Source: Lineolata rhizophorae
Taxonomy: Eukaryota; Ascomycota; Dothideomycetes; Lineolatales; Lineolataceae
Direction: 5' to 3'
Length of the DNA stretch: 64,000 nucleotides
Assembly: GCA_010093515.1 (NCBI GenBank)
Contig: MU001693.1
Location: forward strand, 391,596-455,595
Part shown: positions 11,939 through 22,093 of the stretch, piece after piece
Layout of the letters: each line of letters starts with the position of its first letter
Position numbering within the stretch: the stretch's first letter is position 1
The notes under the pieces: model-generated
The model's input: the letters and a program-made list of their open reading frames with translations, nothing else
The model's database searches: none
Told to the model about the DNA's origin: nothing
Position numbers and translations under genes: made by a program

Positions 11939-14900
11939 TCACCCGCCCACCCCCTCCACATCAATCAACGTATCGCTCATGATGCGCAAGATCTTGCAAT
12001 ACTCGCGGACATTCCACTTGCCGACGTCCTCGAGCAAGCTGGCGTAGTCCATGAGGATCATGCGCGCCGTGTTGTACCCGCCGCGCAGCGTGGTGCCGCC
12101 GAAGCTGACGGCCCCGCCCCGCCGCACGAAGTCGCGCGCCTCGCTCTCGATGCCGCTGAAGATGTGCGCCGTATCCCGCCCCGGGTCCAGCGTCGGGTAC
12201 GACAGCCCCTCGTTGCCCACCAGCCGCCAGTCCACGTCGTCGAGCAGCTCGAACACGTCGGGCTCCGACGACGACGGCGAGGCCGACGCCGACGCGGCGT
12301 CAAGGCCGCCGCCGCCGCCGCCACCGTTCGCGGCGCCGTTGCCGTTGGTTTTGGCGTCCGCGGCCACGCTGCCGGCGGCGGCGGCTCCCGGGCGAGCGCC
12401 CGCAGCGGCGTCGACGGGGCCGGGGGCGTCGAGGGGGCTCCGGACGTCGTCGGGGGCGGGCTCGGCCTCGGCGGTCTCGTCGCCGACCATGAAGAAGTAG
12501 AGGCCGGCGACGAGGGCCGACATGAAGAGGGCGAACTCGGTGTGGAACATGGTGCCGTCGGACGTCTTGCGGCGGTTGAGCACGTTGAAGCACTGGGCGG
12601 CGTGGACGACGGCGCGGCGGGCCTCGGGGCGGGCGCACCACCGGCTGATGTCGTCGAGGGCGTCGCGCGCCGTGGCGGCGCCGGCGCGCCCGGCCGCCAG
12701 CTCGAAGAGCGACAGGTTGGCCGTGCAGAAGATGTTGAGCGCGTGCCAGAGCACGAGCAGGTTCGGGTTGCTGGTCTCGAACGTGTTCGCGTACGAGGCG
12801 TACGTCTGCAGGAGCAACGTCGGAATCAGGCGGGCCTGCGGGTCGGCGTGGTAGGCCTCCAGCGGGATGAGCGGCCGGTGCGTGCTCGTGTCGTGATAGG
12901 GGAAGTAGCTGTTGGACTGGTGGCGCGCGGCCGAGCCCGCCGTCGCCGGGATGATGATGTCGTTGGAGCCGTTGCTCGGCGATATCGACGACGCGTGCGG
13001 ATTGTTGCTGTAGTTGGGCAGGATCCCGTCCGGGATCACGACCTCGTCCGACGACTGGTTCGCCGGGATCGCACCGATGCGCAGCGCGTCCACGATGCGC
13101 AGCCAGACGATGCACAGCAGCGCGTAGAGGCCCATGTCGTTGGCGATGGGCGGGTAGTTGAGCACGTCGGGGCAGAAGACGAGCATGGCCGGGATGAGGG
13201 CCGCCGAGCTGTTGCCGCTGCCGCCATTGCCGACGTCGTTGCTGCCGCCGCCGCCGTGGTGGTGGTGGTTGCCGCGCTGCGCGATGCTAGCGAGCAGCTC
13301 GGCCGAATCGATGAGCTGGCGCCACTTTTTGGCCGACGGCCGTTCGAAGAGCTTCTCGCTGCAGGGCAGCACGATCTGGACCGACTGGAAGCGGATGATG
13401 GGGCGAGTGGCGATGACGTGGGCGAAATAGGCGTCGTCCATGATGAAGAGTATAATCAAGCTGGAAAATGCAGTACAAACATTAGCCATTGCCAATACCC
13501 CCCATGTTCAGACTTTCTCCACACATACCGTTTAGCGGACTCGATCCTCGCCCACGCCTTCCAGAAGGAATCATCATCGTCCTTGGCCAAATGAGACCTT
13601 ATGAACTCGAGCGTCAGGCGCTCGCCCTCGAGCGCGGCGAAAAGGCCTTGCCGCTGAGCAATATCTATGAGCTCGACGTGCAGCGCCTGCGTCTGCTCCT
13701 CGTGCGCGTATTCGGGGCTCGCCGCCGCCAGCGTGACGAGCAAGAACGCCGACGCCAGCGTCGTGAGCAGCTTGACCGGGTCCGGTTGCCGAGCCGCGCT
13801 CGAGATGAGCTCCGCCCTGCGCCGCTCGATCGCTTGCTAAGAGTAGGATTCAAAAAACAGTCAGTTTTCTCTCGGTCCAACAATGTAAGACGGCACGAAA
13901 CCCACTTCCCCCCCCCTAGACGGAACCGAAAATTGAAAAGCGCTCCCGAGGACGAATCCACACGTACCGCCAGATTCCTCCTCACAAACCTTCTCGCCCC
14001 CTCGTCGTCCATGATCTTCAGCCCAATCAGGCACATGGGGAACAGCAGCGCCGAGGGCGTCGCGCGCGCGTCGAACGTCGGCCGGTGCACGAACGGCATC
14101 AGCGAGTGGAAGCGCTGGAAGAACAGGTCCAGGCTCATGCCCAGCACCTCTGCCGACGGGAAGTTCGCCGGGTCCATGGGCCCTCCCCCTCCTGCCGCTC
14201 CTCCTATTGTTGCTGCTCCTCCTCCCCCTCCGCCGCCGCCGCCACCACCACCCGATCCCATCCCCATGGAACCGCCGACCCCGAACCCAAACGCGCCAAA
14301 CCCGAACCCGGCCGGCGAATCGCCGCTGCCCATGCTCTCGCTGCCAAAGACGTCCGACGCGCCGCCGGGGGACGGCCGTCCGGGCGTCGGGAACGACGCC
14401 GGGGCGGACGCGCCGGCCAAGGCGGGCGGGACCGCGCCGGCCGCGCCGGCGAAGCACTCGGCGATGATGCGCGCCCTGCAGTTCTCGTCCAGGCCCCAGG
14501 GGCTGTCGTCGGGGAGGCCGCGGCCGGGCCCGGCGCCGGCGCCCGCTCCCGCTCCCCTTTCCGCCGGGCCTCCGCCTCCTCCAGCAGCTCCTCCGCCAGC
14601 TCCGCCGCCGCCGTCCGCGCCCATGCCCACGCCCAGCCCCGCCGCATCGCCCGCGCCCGCGCCCACGCCCTCGACGCCCGCCCCCAACCCACCACCCACG
14701 CCCTCATCCGCGCCCGCGCCCGTCCCGTCCCCGCCCCCGCCCTCCTGCGCCACGAACCTCGCGTCCCGCAAGCCGACCTCGCTGAAGAGGCCCGGCTCCG
14801 GGTGAGCGACGACGGCGCGCCAGAGGGCCCGCACGGCGCGCGGCGGCTCGGCGCGACGCGCCGGCCACAACCGCGCCACCTTGGCGAAGCGCTCGTTCGG

Positions 14901-16854
14901 GATGTGGTACTTGAGCTGGCTGGGGCGGGCCGCGGCGGCGGTGGCGGTGGCGGCCCCGGAGCTGAGGGAGCTGGCGGCGCGGCGGCGGCGCTTTGGGAAG
15001 GGGTCGGGGTGGTGGTGGTGGTGGTGGTGGTGGTGGTGGCCGCTGGGGTCGTGGCTCTGGGCTTGGGCTTGGCCTAGACTTAGTTGCTGTTGCTGTTGCT
15101 GGTGCTGGTGCTGGTGCTGGTGCTGGTGCGGATGCTGCGGCGGCAGGGCCTCGGGGGTCTGGCCGGTGACACCGCCGCCCCCCGCGGGGCTGTTGGCGAA
15201 GTCGGCGAGGTCGAGCACGTCGAAGTCGGGCCAGAGCTGGCCGTGCTGCAGGTCGGGCGCGTGGTGCGGCGGGGGCAGCATGTCGCCGAGGCCGTCCGAA
15301 GGGTTCATGTTGAGGAAGTTTCCGGGAGACGGGGCGGCGGGCGTGGGGGCGGCGGCGGCGGCGGGGTTGTTGTTATTGTTGGGGGTGTTGTTGTTGGCAT
15401 TGGTGGGGTTTGATGTCGGATTGGGGGTGGCATTAGTATTTGTATTAGAGGCGTTGGCGGAAGGATTTTGTATGTGGCGCGGAAGAGATGGGGAGCTATG
15501 TTGGCGCGGACGGGTTAGAAAGTTTTGATGTTGTTGCTGTGGCTGTGGAGGCGGAGCTCCACCGGAGGCATGCTGCGACTGCTGCTGCTGCGGTTGTTGC
15601 GGCTGATGTTGTTGCTGCTGCTGCTGCTGCTGCTGTTGTTGAACCTGTTGAGCTTGTTGCTGCAACACCGCCGCCTCCTCTGCCGTGTGCCATATTGGCA
15701 AGCTCTGCCTCCTGTCGTGCTGATGGGCACCAACAAGACCGGTTCCGTAGGGTGACACGCCCTGCATGGCCGCCGCGCTCCGGTCGGAATGATGCTGCTG
15801 CTGCTGCTGATGATGATGATGTTGCTGTAAGCTCTGGTCCAAGGCGAGATACTCGGCAGCCTGAATGGCGTAGTTGGGCATCCCGTGCAGGCCCATCGAA
15901 GCATTGATATGGACGTGCGCAGCGGCCTGAGCCGCGGCCGACGCATCGTCCTGCGTGGAGAGTTGGGCGCGGTGGCGTGGGTCGTGCAGCAACAAGTGCG
16001 ACTGCTGGTGATGGTGATGTGGGTGATGTCGTGAGTTGTCGGGGGGATTCATGGCGCCGTCCGCGTCACGGGTCCCATCTCCGGGACTGTCGAGCGAGTC
16101 GGAACGCGTTGAAGCTTTGTCGCTGGCGTTGGGGTTGACGTCGGCGTCGTCTGCGGCGCCGCCAGCAGCCGGAGGTGCAGTCGGAGGGTGTTGCTGTTTG
16201 CAATGGCGCACTAGGACGTCGCTGTCGAAAGATGGAACAAGCGGACCCAGTCAGCCATGAATGATCCCCAGGCATCGGGCGGCTCGGCCGAAGGCGAGTC
16301 GAGCTATTGTTGAGGGTGGCGGGGGAGGAGGGGGAGGAGGGGGGTGTGGTGGCGCACCTTCTTGCATAGCTCTTGCCGCACGTGTTGCATTTGAACGGCC
16401 GTTCTCCAGTATCTTGGCAGCAGAATCAACATCAGCACGTGCACACGTTTTTTTGACATTACATCACAGAAACTGGGCAGGACAAGAAGAATCGCAAGAG
16501 GCCAGAGGGATTCGATTGGGTGGAGATTGGACCAGCGAGATCATCCCATGCCGGTTGGTAGCCCGAGAAGTAAACCGTCGAGTCGAGGCGGCGGAGTGGG
16601 GAGGGGGAAAGGGCCTTACGGGATCGCTGGTGCCGCTTCAGATGCTCCGCCTTGGAGAATCTCCGGTCGCACTTGGGACACTTTTTGGTCAGGAGGGAGC
16701 GGATCGAGGGCAGCGGCTGTTCGTCGTTGCTCATATCGGTCGTGGTCATGCCTGCGGCGGAGAGGACGGAGGCGCCGGCGGGATCCGGGCCCGGCCGAGG
16801 CGGCTGCGGCGGTGACGGCGCGCTGCGGTGGTGCTTCACGGCCGCCAAGATCAT
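11939..16854 (-). CDS. C2H2 zinc-finger transcription factor with Fungal_trans (fungal-specific TF) domain
   Basis: Likely DNA-binding regulator and candidate pathway-specific regulator of the surrounding block. Minus-strand exons: 16854-16620, 16412-16358, 16221-13968, 13836-13529, 13460-11939, giving 1,457 aa. Two perfect C2H2 fingers: C59-x2-C62-x12-H75-x3-H79 and C87-x2-C90-x12-H103-x4-H108, the first two introns falling between and within them. Joining the exons produces the HTGERPFKC linker, strong support for the model. Residues ~110-500 are low-complexity Gln-, His-, Asn- and Pro-rich. A Fungal_trans-like block follows (LFFQRFHSLMPFVHRPTFD near residue 750) and continues through SFWKAWARIE and MDDAYFAHVIATRP to the C-terminus. 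Start alternatives: ATG 16920 upstream, or 16749 and 16734, which still keep both fingers. GC-rich antisense open frames are present and are not considered genes. Confidence 0.87.
15070..15127. repeat. Trinucleotide/hexanucleotide repeats (TTGCTG, TGCTGG) coding for Gln/His runs
   Basis: Tandem triplet-type repeats within the large third exon of the C2H2 regulator, read on the minus strand as CAG/CAC-type codons giving alternating Gln-His tracts. A second, purer CTG run lies at 15602-15640 and a GGT/GTG run at 15008-15035 (His tract). These are in frame and likely length-variable. Confidence 0.8.
15596..15650. repeat. CTG/CAG triplet repeat coding for poly-Gln
   Basis: A GTTGCTGCTG-type run that on the minus strand encodes a long Gln tract (VQQQQQQ... 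then HQPQQ) in the regulator's low-complexity region. Poly-Gln tracts are common in fungal activators. Confidence 0.85.
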
Positions 16855-19777
16855 GGCACGCCGCCGCCTTGCGGGCTGCTTTGGCGTTTCTCTCCTTTGC
16901 TTTCCGTCCGTTCGCGGCACGAGACTGCGCTGGGCGGGAAAGAAGGGGTTCCCCGGGCGCTCAGCCGGCCATGGCTAGCCGGGGGTGCGGAGCGGACAGA
17001 AGAGCGTGCTGCGACGCGGGCGGTCCGATGAAGCTGGGGGCGGGCCTTTAGGCGGGCGGGCGGCGGAGTTTGTGTCGGGGAGAGCGGAGCGCGGCGGCGG
17101 ACGGACTCGAGGAATTGAGCGAGGGCGGGCGGCGGGACGGGACTTGGAAGATTTGGTCGAGGACACGGCGGAATTGCCGGGGGGCGCGGGATGCCGGCTG
17201 GGGCTGTCGGTGCGAGGGTGTATGTGTGCGTGTGTGGGAGGGGGAGTTGCACGTACAGGGTATAGCTACGAGAGCGAGGAGACTTGGAGAGGGAGAGAGA
17301 GATAATGCAAACACACAGGGCGGTCGATCAGCCCGGAAGGCGAGTGTTTGCAGCATGCAGGGCTTGCAAGCGTCGCGCGCGCAAGCAGCCCACGAGTCGT
17401 CCTACGCTAGCAGCGGGCCACGGGCTGGTGGGCGGGCTGGCCGCTCCTCTGGCGGCGGGAACACCCCGGCGAGTCTCCCCGCAGTTCGGGGCGACGCCGT
17501 CCAACTGGAGTGCGACTGTTGAGGTCAGCGCCGCAGGGCGCGCGTGTGACTGGGCGAGGCGGCCGAGACTGGCCGTGGCCGCGAACCTTTTTTCGTCCAC
17601 ACACGCTCTCCCTCTCTCTGCCGTCTCTTGCTCGCCCTCGGCCGCGGCCTGCCGAACACCCCGGGGCCTTCGGAGTCCTGCACCCAGCGCGTCCCGGCCC
17701 TCGCTCTCTCGCCCTCTGCTCCGCCGCCCTGCGAGGCTAACGAGGAACGAGCTGGGGCGCCCGCGCCCGCGGAGCTGTCGTGCGATGCCGGGCGCGCCTA
17801 GCGTCAGGCCCGGCGTCGTCGGCGAGCCGCGCTGCCGCTCCAGGTCGCCAGCCATGCCGGCGTCGTGTCGGGCGGGCCAGGGAAGGGCTAGAGCGAGAAC
17901 AGGCCGGAGCCACGCCTTTGGGCGATGCGGCTTTGGTGCGGGCACCAGTCACAGCGGCCGCCCGACTCGTCCGTCGCGCGCGACGCGCACCCGTCTTGCC
18001 TCTCCCCCTGTGCCGCCCCCCTCCAAGTGCCAGCGCCGGCGTCTCCATCGCCTCGAGGGATGGCGGGGGAAACATGGCGCCGGGCCACCCGCGGGCCCGC
18101 TCCTGTGGCGTTCCGAGCGCCCGGCGCCATCGCCCTGTGGCCTGGTTCGGAACCGAGCGAGATTTGCGCAATCTCCTCGCCTGCTGTGCACACGCGCGTA
18201 GCACGTACTACGGAGCCCGCAGCACCGAGTACGTAGACCGCGGAAGCTCTTCCTCCTCTCCTCCCTCGCCACACGTGACGCCGGTGGGATTTCGATCCGT
18301 GCCGTTTTTGCCTCGTCCGGTCTTCTTGTTTCTCGGCTCTGCTCCCCGGTCCAAGCGCTCTTCATTACTCTGCACCTGTCCGCCATGCAAGACATGGCCG
18401 TGCTTCTGACTGACCCAGACGCGGCCAAAACGCCGACAAAAGCAAGGCGGGGAAATAAGACCTGGCCAGGCCGAACAAGGCGCGCACATACCTCCGTACA
18501 CTCCACGTACATGTAGCGCATACATAGGTATGCATGCGCGCGCCACCGCCAACGCTACCAAGAGCCAACGGCGCTCGTGCGCATCGAATCTCTCTCTCTC
18601 TTCCCCCAACATCTCAGCTCGGTTTCCCGAAATTGTGAACGAGGAGGCGGTAAAGGATTCCCGCCTCTCATCTCGCCCGAGCGCGCCACTTTCCCGTCCT
18701 TCCCCATTTCTTTTCCTTTGCTAGGTGGCCGCCGTTCGCCGGCAACGCGCGTCGCAAACGGAACGGATGCTGTGCTACTCGAACGTCTACCATGGATGCG
18801 GCTACGTGCTCCGCACCGGCAATCAAAGTCTCCCCCACGGTGGGTATGTACGCCCCACGCGTCCAGATTTGAGAACCCCAGACCTCAGGAGTTCCTGTCT
18901 GGCGATCTCTTCTTCTCGAGCACAGTACATGTATATCCACCCCTACTGGTGGACCCTGAACCCCACGCCTGCGGAACGAGTAAGCTCCCTGAGACATGAC
19001 TGTGCAAACCCGAGTCATACGAGCCTATTCTTGTACATGTTTGCCCGATCGAGGTCCTTTAGGGGCATTACCAGCCGGCCTGAAACAACGTCCGGAAACA
19101 GGACGCGTGCCAATCATCGTCCCCATTTTAAAAAGCCTCACTGTTCTGTCGCAACTGTTGGGACTTTTATACAGCAAAATCAGTAAATACCTTGGTGGCC
19201 CTGGGCCAGAGCTTCTCACCGCATCTCTCAGCCCGCGTCGCATTCAGGAGTCAGTCATGCGATGTCGGCAGTTATATGTAGCAGCCAGGAGTGCTAGCTT
19301 CCCCAAAGGCACAATCGTAAGCAGTGTGCTGCACCTGCGAGTTAGGCGGAATATACGTAGAGGTCTAGATGCAATGAATCCTTTGGCCTGCCCAAGCATG
19401 GTTTTAACTTCTGACGCTATCATGCCAAGCAATGTGTACCGCTCTAGGTAGTTCGGGGAAGAGGCCAGCCGCGCACGATTCGCCAGTCAAAGCTTCTATA
19501 GCAGGGTAAATAATTCTTAACTACAACGGCATGCCTACGTTCTTTCCCACTACTGAAAGCATCCAAGCCATGAAAATGCTACCATGCATCTCAAAAACAT
19601 CGTTCTTGTTCTTTAACGGAGTAGACCGCGGCCGAATCGGCCAGCCATAGAAACCGTGCAAATGCCTGCGTACATGTCGTACGTCTACACCCTAATCCCA
19701 AGTCTCACAGCGCACGTGAAACCCATGCCGATCCATCACCATCATCATCGTCACGCACGCACCATTCGATTCCATCC
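16855..19777. other. Long intergenic region upstream of the C2H2 regulator, downstream of the MAR-like gene
   Basis: 2.9 kb without a recognisable gene. It is very GC-rich to about 18.2 kb, with CT and GA tracts, then mixed. A 305-codon plus-strand open frame at 17284-18201 is Arg/Pro/Ala-rich, has no domain and overlaps equally long frames on the other strand, so it is treated as chance. It probably holds the regulator's promoter and 5' UTR. Confidence 0.45.
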
Positions 19778-21112
19778 CTACTCAGCCACCATCTCCAAAA
19801 TCTCCATGACCTGGGCCTCCTCGGTGATGGGCACCGCGTTCGTCTTGATCCAGATGTCGTTCAAGCTGCTCTTGGCCAGGGCGGGCAGCTTGTCCCTGCC
19901 GACCTTGACGTCCTTGAGGCTCCTCGGCAAGCCCAGCTCGCGGATGACCAGGTCGAGCATGTCGGCGAGGTCCATGTCGTCGACGGGCCGGCCGGCGCCG
20001 CGGGCGGCCAGCACGCCGGCCACGAGCCCGTCGCCGCGCAGCACCCGCGCCACGTCGGCCTGCTTGGCCGTGTTGGCCCCCCGCGCCGCGTTGTACCGGC
20101 ACACCGCCGGCAGCAGGATGCAGCTCGTCTCGCCGTGCCCGACGCCCAGCGGGCCCAGCTGGTGCCCGATGGCGTGGCTCGCGCCCAGCGGCACCCCGCT
20201 GCTGACGGCGCACATGGCCTCGACGACGCCGAGCTGGCACTGATGGCGGGCCCGCAGCGCCTCCTCCTCGTCGTCCTCGTCCTCGTCGTTGCCGTTGTCG
20301 TTGTCGGCGGCGCCTCCTCCTCCCCTCCTCCGGTCGAACGACCGCTTGCAGCGCAGCAGGCCCGGCACCAGCTTGGCGAGCCCGCGGCGGGCCCACTCGT
20401 CGCCGCGGGCGTTGCCCAGGTTGGACGCGATGGTCTCGACGCAGTGGTCGACGGCGCGGACGCCGGTGCTGAGCCAGACCCAGGCGGGCGTGGTGGCGGC
20501 CAGCTCGGGGTCCTGGACGACGAGCTCGGGGTCGAGGCCGGGCTCGTAGGTGTGCTTGTGGGCGGAGCGGGCGTCGGTGGCGCCGGCGATGGACTGGTAC
20601 TCGCCGCCGGACAGGCTGGTCGGGACGTGGACGAGCTTGACGGCCGTGGGGCGCACGATGGCCGCCTCGGGCCGCCGCCGCGGGTTGACGGCCCCGCCCT
20701 TGCCCCACAGCGTGTCCAGCGCGTCCGCGTCGTAGGCCGCGTTGGCCAGCGCGAAGCGCACCAGCTTGGCCCCGTCCGTCACGCTGCCCGCCCCGAGCGT
20801 CACGATGCAGTCGACCCCGCCCAGCGCCCGCACCTCGGCCACGATGTCGAGCACCTCGGGCACGGGCGTGTGCGGGCTGATGCCGACGTGCACGCCGGCC
20901 AGCCGCGGGCCCAGGGCCGCCTTGAGCCGCGACACGGCGTCCGTGTGCGCGTCGAGCGACCGGCTCGCGATCACGAAGACGGACCGGCTGTGGAAGTCGG
21001 AGTCGACGTGCGCGGCGACGGCTTCGGGGAAGCGGAGGCCGTAGGAGATGCGCGGGGTGGGCTTGTTGTCGAAGGCGGGGCGGCAGGTCTCGGTGCCGAA
21101 GAAGGGCGCCAT
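19778..21112 (-). CDS. Maleylacetate-reductase-like iron-containing alcohol dehydrogenase
   Basis: Single exon, 444 aa, dehydroquinate-synthase-like/Fe-ADH fold. Maleylacetate reductases reduce maleylacetate to 3-oxoadipate with NAD(P)H. The N-terminal nucleotide domain has TLGAGSVTDGAK and VHVPTSLSGGEY. In the metal-site region, family Fe-ADHs show MDALTH with an Asp ligand; here the equivalent word is VRAVDHCVE, with Arg in the Asp position. Loss of that Asp is a feature of maleylacetate reductases. The following histidines (GASHAIGHQLGPLGVGHGE) are kept. An acidic, low-complexity insert (DNDNGNDEDEDDEEE) lies near residue 270-285. The ATG at 21112 was chosen because sequence upstream is a GTG repeat. 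Divergent to the thiolase gene, with 981 bp between. A less specific Fe-ADH is the alternative. Confidence 0.8.
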   Translation of the reverse strand: MAPFFGTETCRPAFDNKPTPRISYGLRFPEAVAAHVDSDFHSRSVFVIASRSLDAHTDAVSRLKAALGPRLAGVHVGISPHTPVPEVLDIVAEVRALGGVDCIVTLGAGSVTDGAKLVRFALANAAYDADALDTLWGKGGAVNPRRRPEAAIVRPTAVKLVHVPTSLSGGEYQSIAGATDARSAHKHTYEPGLDPELVVQDPELAATTPAWVWLSTGVRAVDHCVETIASNLGNARGDEWARRGLAKLVPGLLRCKRSFDRRRGGGGAADNDNGNDEDEDDEEEALRARHQCQLGVVEAMCAVSSGVPLGASHAIGHQLGPLGVGHGETSCILLPAVCRYNAARGANTAKQADVARVLRGDGLVAGVLAARGAGRPVDDMDLADMLDLVIRELGLPRSLKDVKVGRDKLPALAKSSLNDIWIKTNAVPITEEAQVMEILEMVAE

Positions 21113-21596
21113 GGTGGTGGTGGTGGTGGTGGTGGTGATAGTAGTGGTCGTGAGAGGATGCCGGGCGGAGGGGTCAGCTGGTGGTGGTGGTGGTGGTGGT
21201 GGTCGCTTGGTTGCTGTTGGACTGGGACGGCGCCGCGGCAATGGCTCGGGGCAACGGCGGGCGACGAGCCCAGACGGCGTCGACGATGTTATCCCGGCGC
21301 CGCGGCAGGGACGCGGGGCAGCACCCGAGGGCGAAGAGAGTCGGAATCGTAGCAGCCTTGTCGTCGCGTGCGATCTCCGGACCGTGCTGTGCATCCAACG
21401 CAGGTCCCGGCTCCTCTGCGAGTTTTTTGCGGATTCGAAACCGCGATGCACGTCAAGAAAGAAAACAAAGGAATCGAAAAATAAAAAACCGAATTGACGC
21501 ACGCGATCCCGGGGCGGGAAAAATTGGACCGCCCGCTACATGGTGTTGACGCACTGCATCGCCGGCAATTTTGGCAAGCGGCCGGCGCGACCGAAT

Positions 21597-21605
21597 CATG
21601 TGGGG
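21597..21605 (+). promoter_or_regulatory. CATGTGGGG motif
   Basis: Same 9-mer as at 7340-7348, again in a divergent promoter. CreA-like GTGGGG core. Confidence 0.4.
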
Positions 21606-21776
21606 TTTGCCGGGCGCCGCACAGAGACGCCGGCGGAGCGAGCCCGACAGGTGTGCACATTCTACGTACAGCGTCCTCCCCGAGCGGCATGGACCGCGGC
21701 CCCGGGCGCGTGAGGCGCTGCACCCATTCCCCGCCGGCGGGGCAGCTCGCCCGCGGCCCCCAATCCTCGCCCTTCC

Positions 21777-21784
21777 CCACATCT
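21777..21784 (-). promoter_or_regulatory. ATGTGGGG motif, minus strand
   Basis: CCCCACAT on the plus strand, in opposite orientation to the copy ~180 bp away in the same promoter. Paired CreA sites are often the functional arrangement in Aspergillus; not tested here. Confidence 0.4.
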
Positions 21785-22093
21785 GCGTTGCCGAGCCCTC
21801 GCCGTCGCTGCTGGAGCTTTGCGGCCGCTTGGGGAGGCGGCGCGAGCAGCTTCGGGGTCCCAAGCCCCTGCGATTCCGCCGCCTCGCAGACCCATTGAGC
21901 TTGTTTTGCTATTCGTCCTGGCTTCTCGGCTTTGCCGCCAAACACTCCTTTTCGGCATTGCAGTCGTGTATCATATTGTTGCCTCCAACGCTGTTCTTTT
22001 GCGTCAATTGAACCGCTCTCAATCGCATCCCCCTCGAAAAGTGTCGGCTTTGTTGTTGGCCGCATAGCAGCACAGCCTACGCGTCGCAAGACA

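Larger units (their letters stand above)
21113..22093. promoter_or_regulatory. Bidirectional promoter between MAR-like gene and thiolase
   Basis: 981 bp shared upstream region. Contains GTG/GGT repeats at 21113-21137 and 21178-21202 on the MAR side, CATGTGGGG at 21597-21605, and its reverse CCCCACAT at 21777-21784. Close spacing makes co-regulation of reductase and thiolase likely; this is inference. Confidence 0.55.

Noticed and set aside
12164-13594. 476-codon plus-strand frame antisense to the C2H2 regulator
   Set aside because: Val/Gly/Arg-rich translation is the mirror of GC-rich codons in the regulator; no domain or splice context.
17284-18201. 305-codon plus-strand frame upstream of the regulator
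   Set aside because: Arg/Pro/Ser-rich with no domain, and equally long frames on the other strand in the same GC-rich stretch.
20135-21352. 405-codon plus-strand frame antisense to the MAR-like gene
   Set aside because: Ala/Val/Gly/Arg-rich, no motif; the minus-strand gene has full family blocks.
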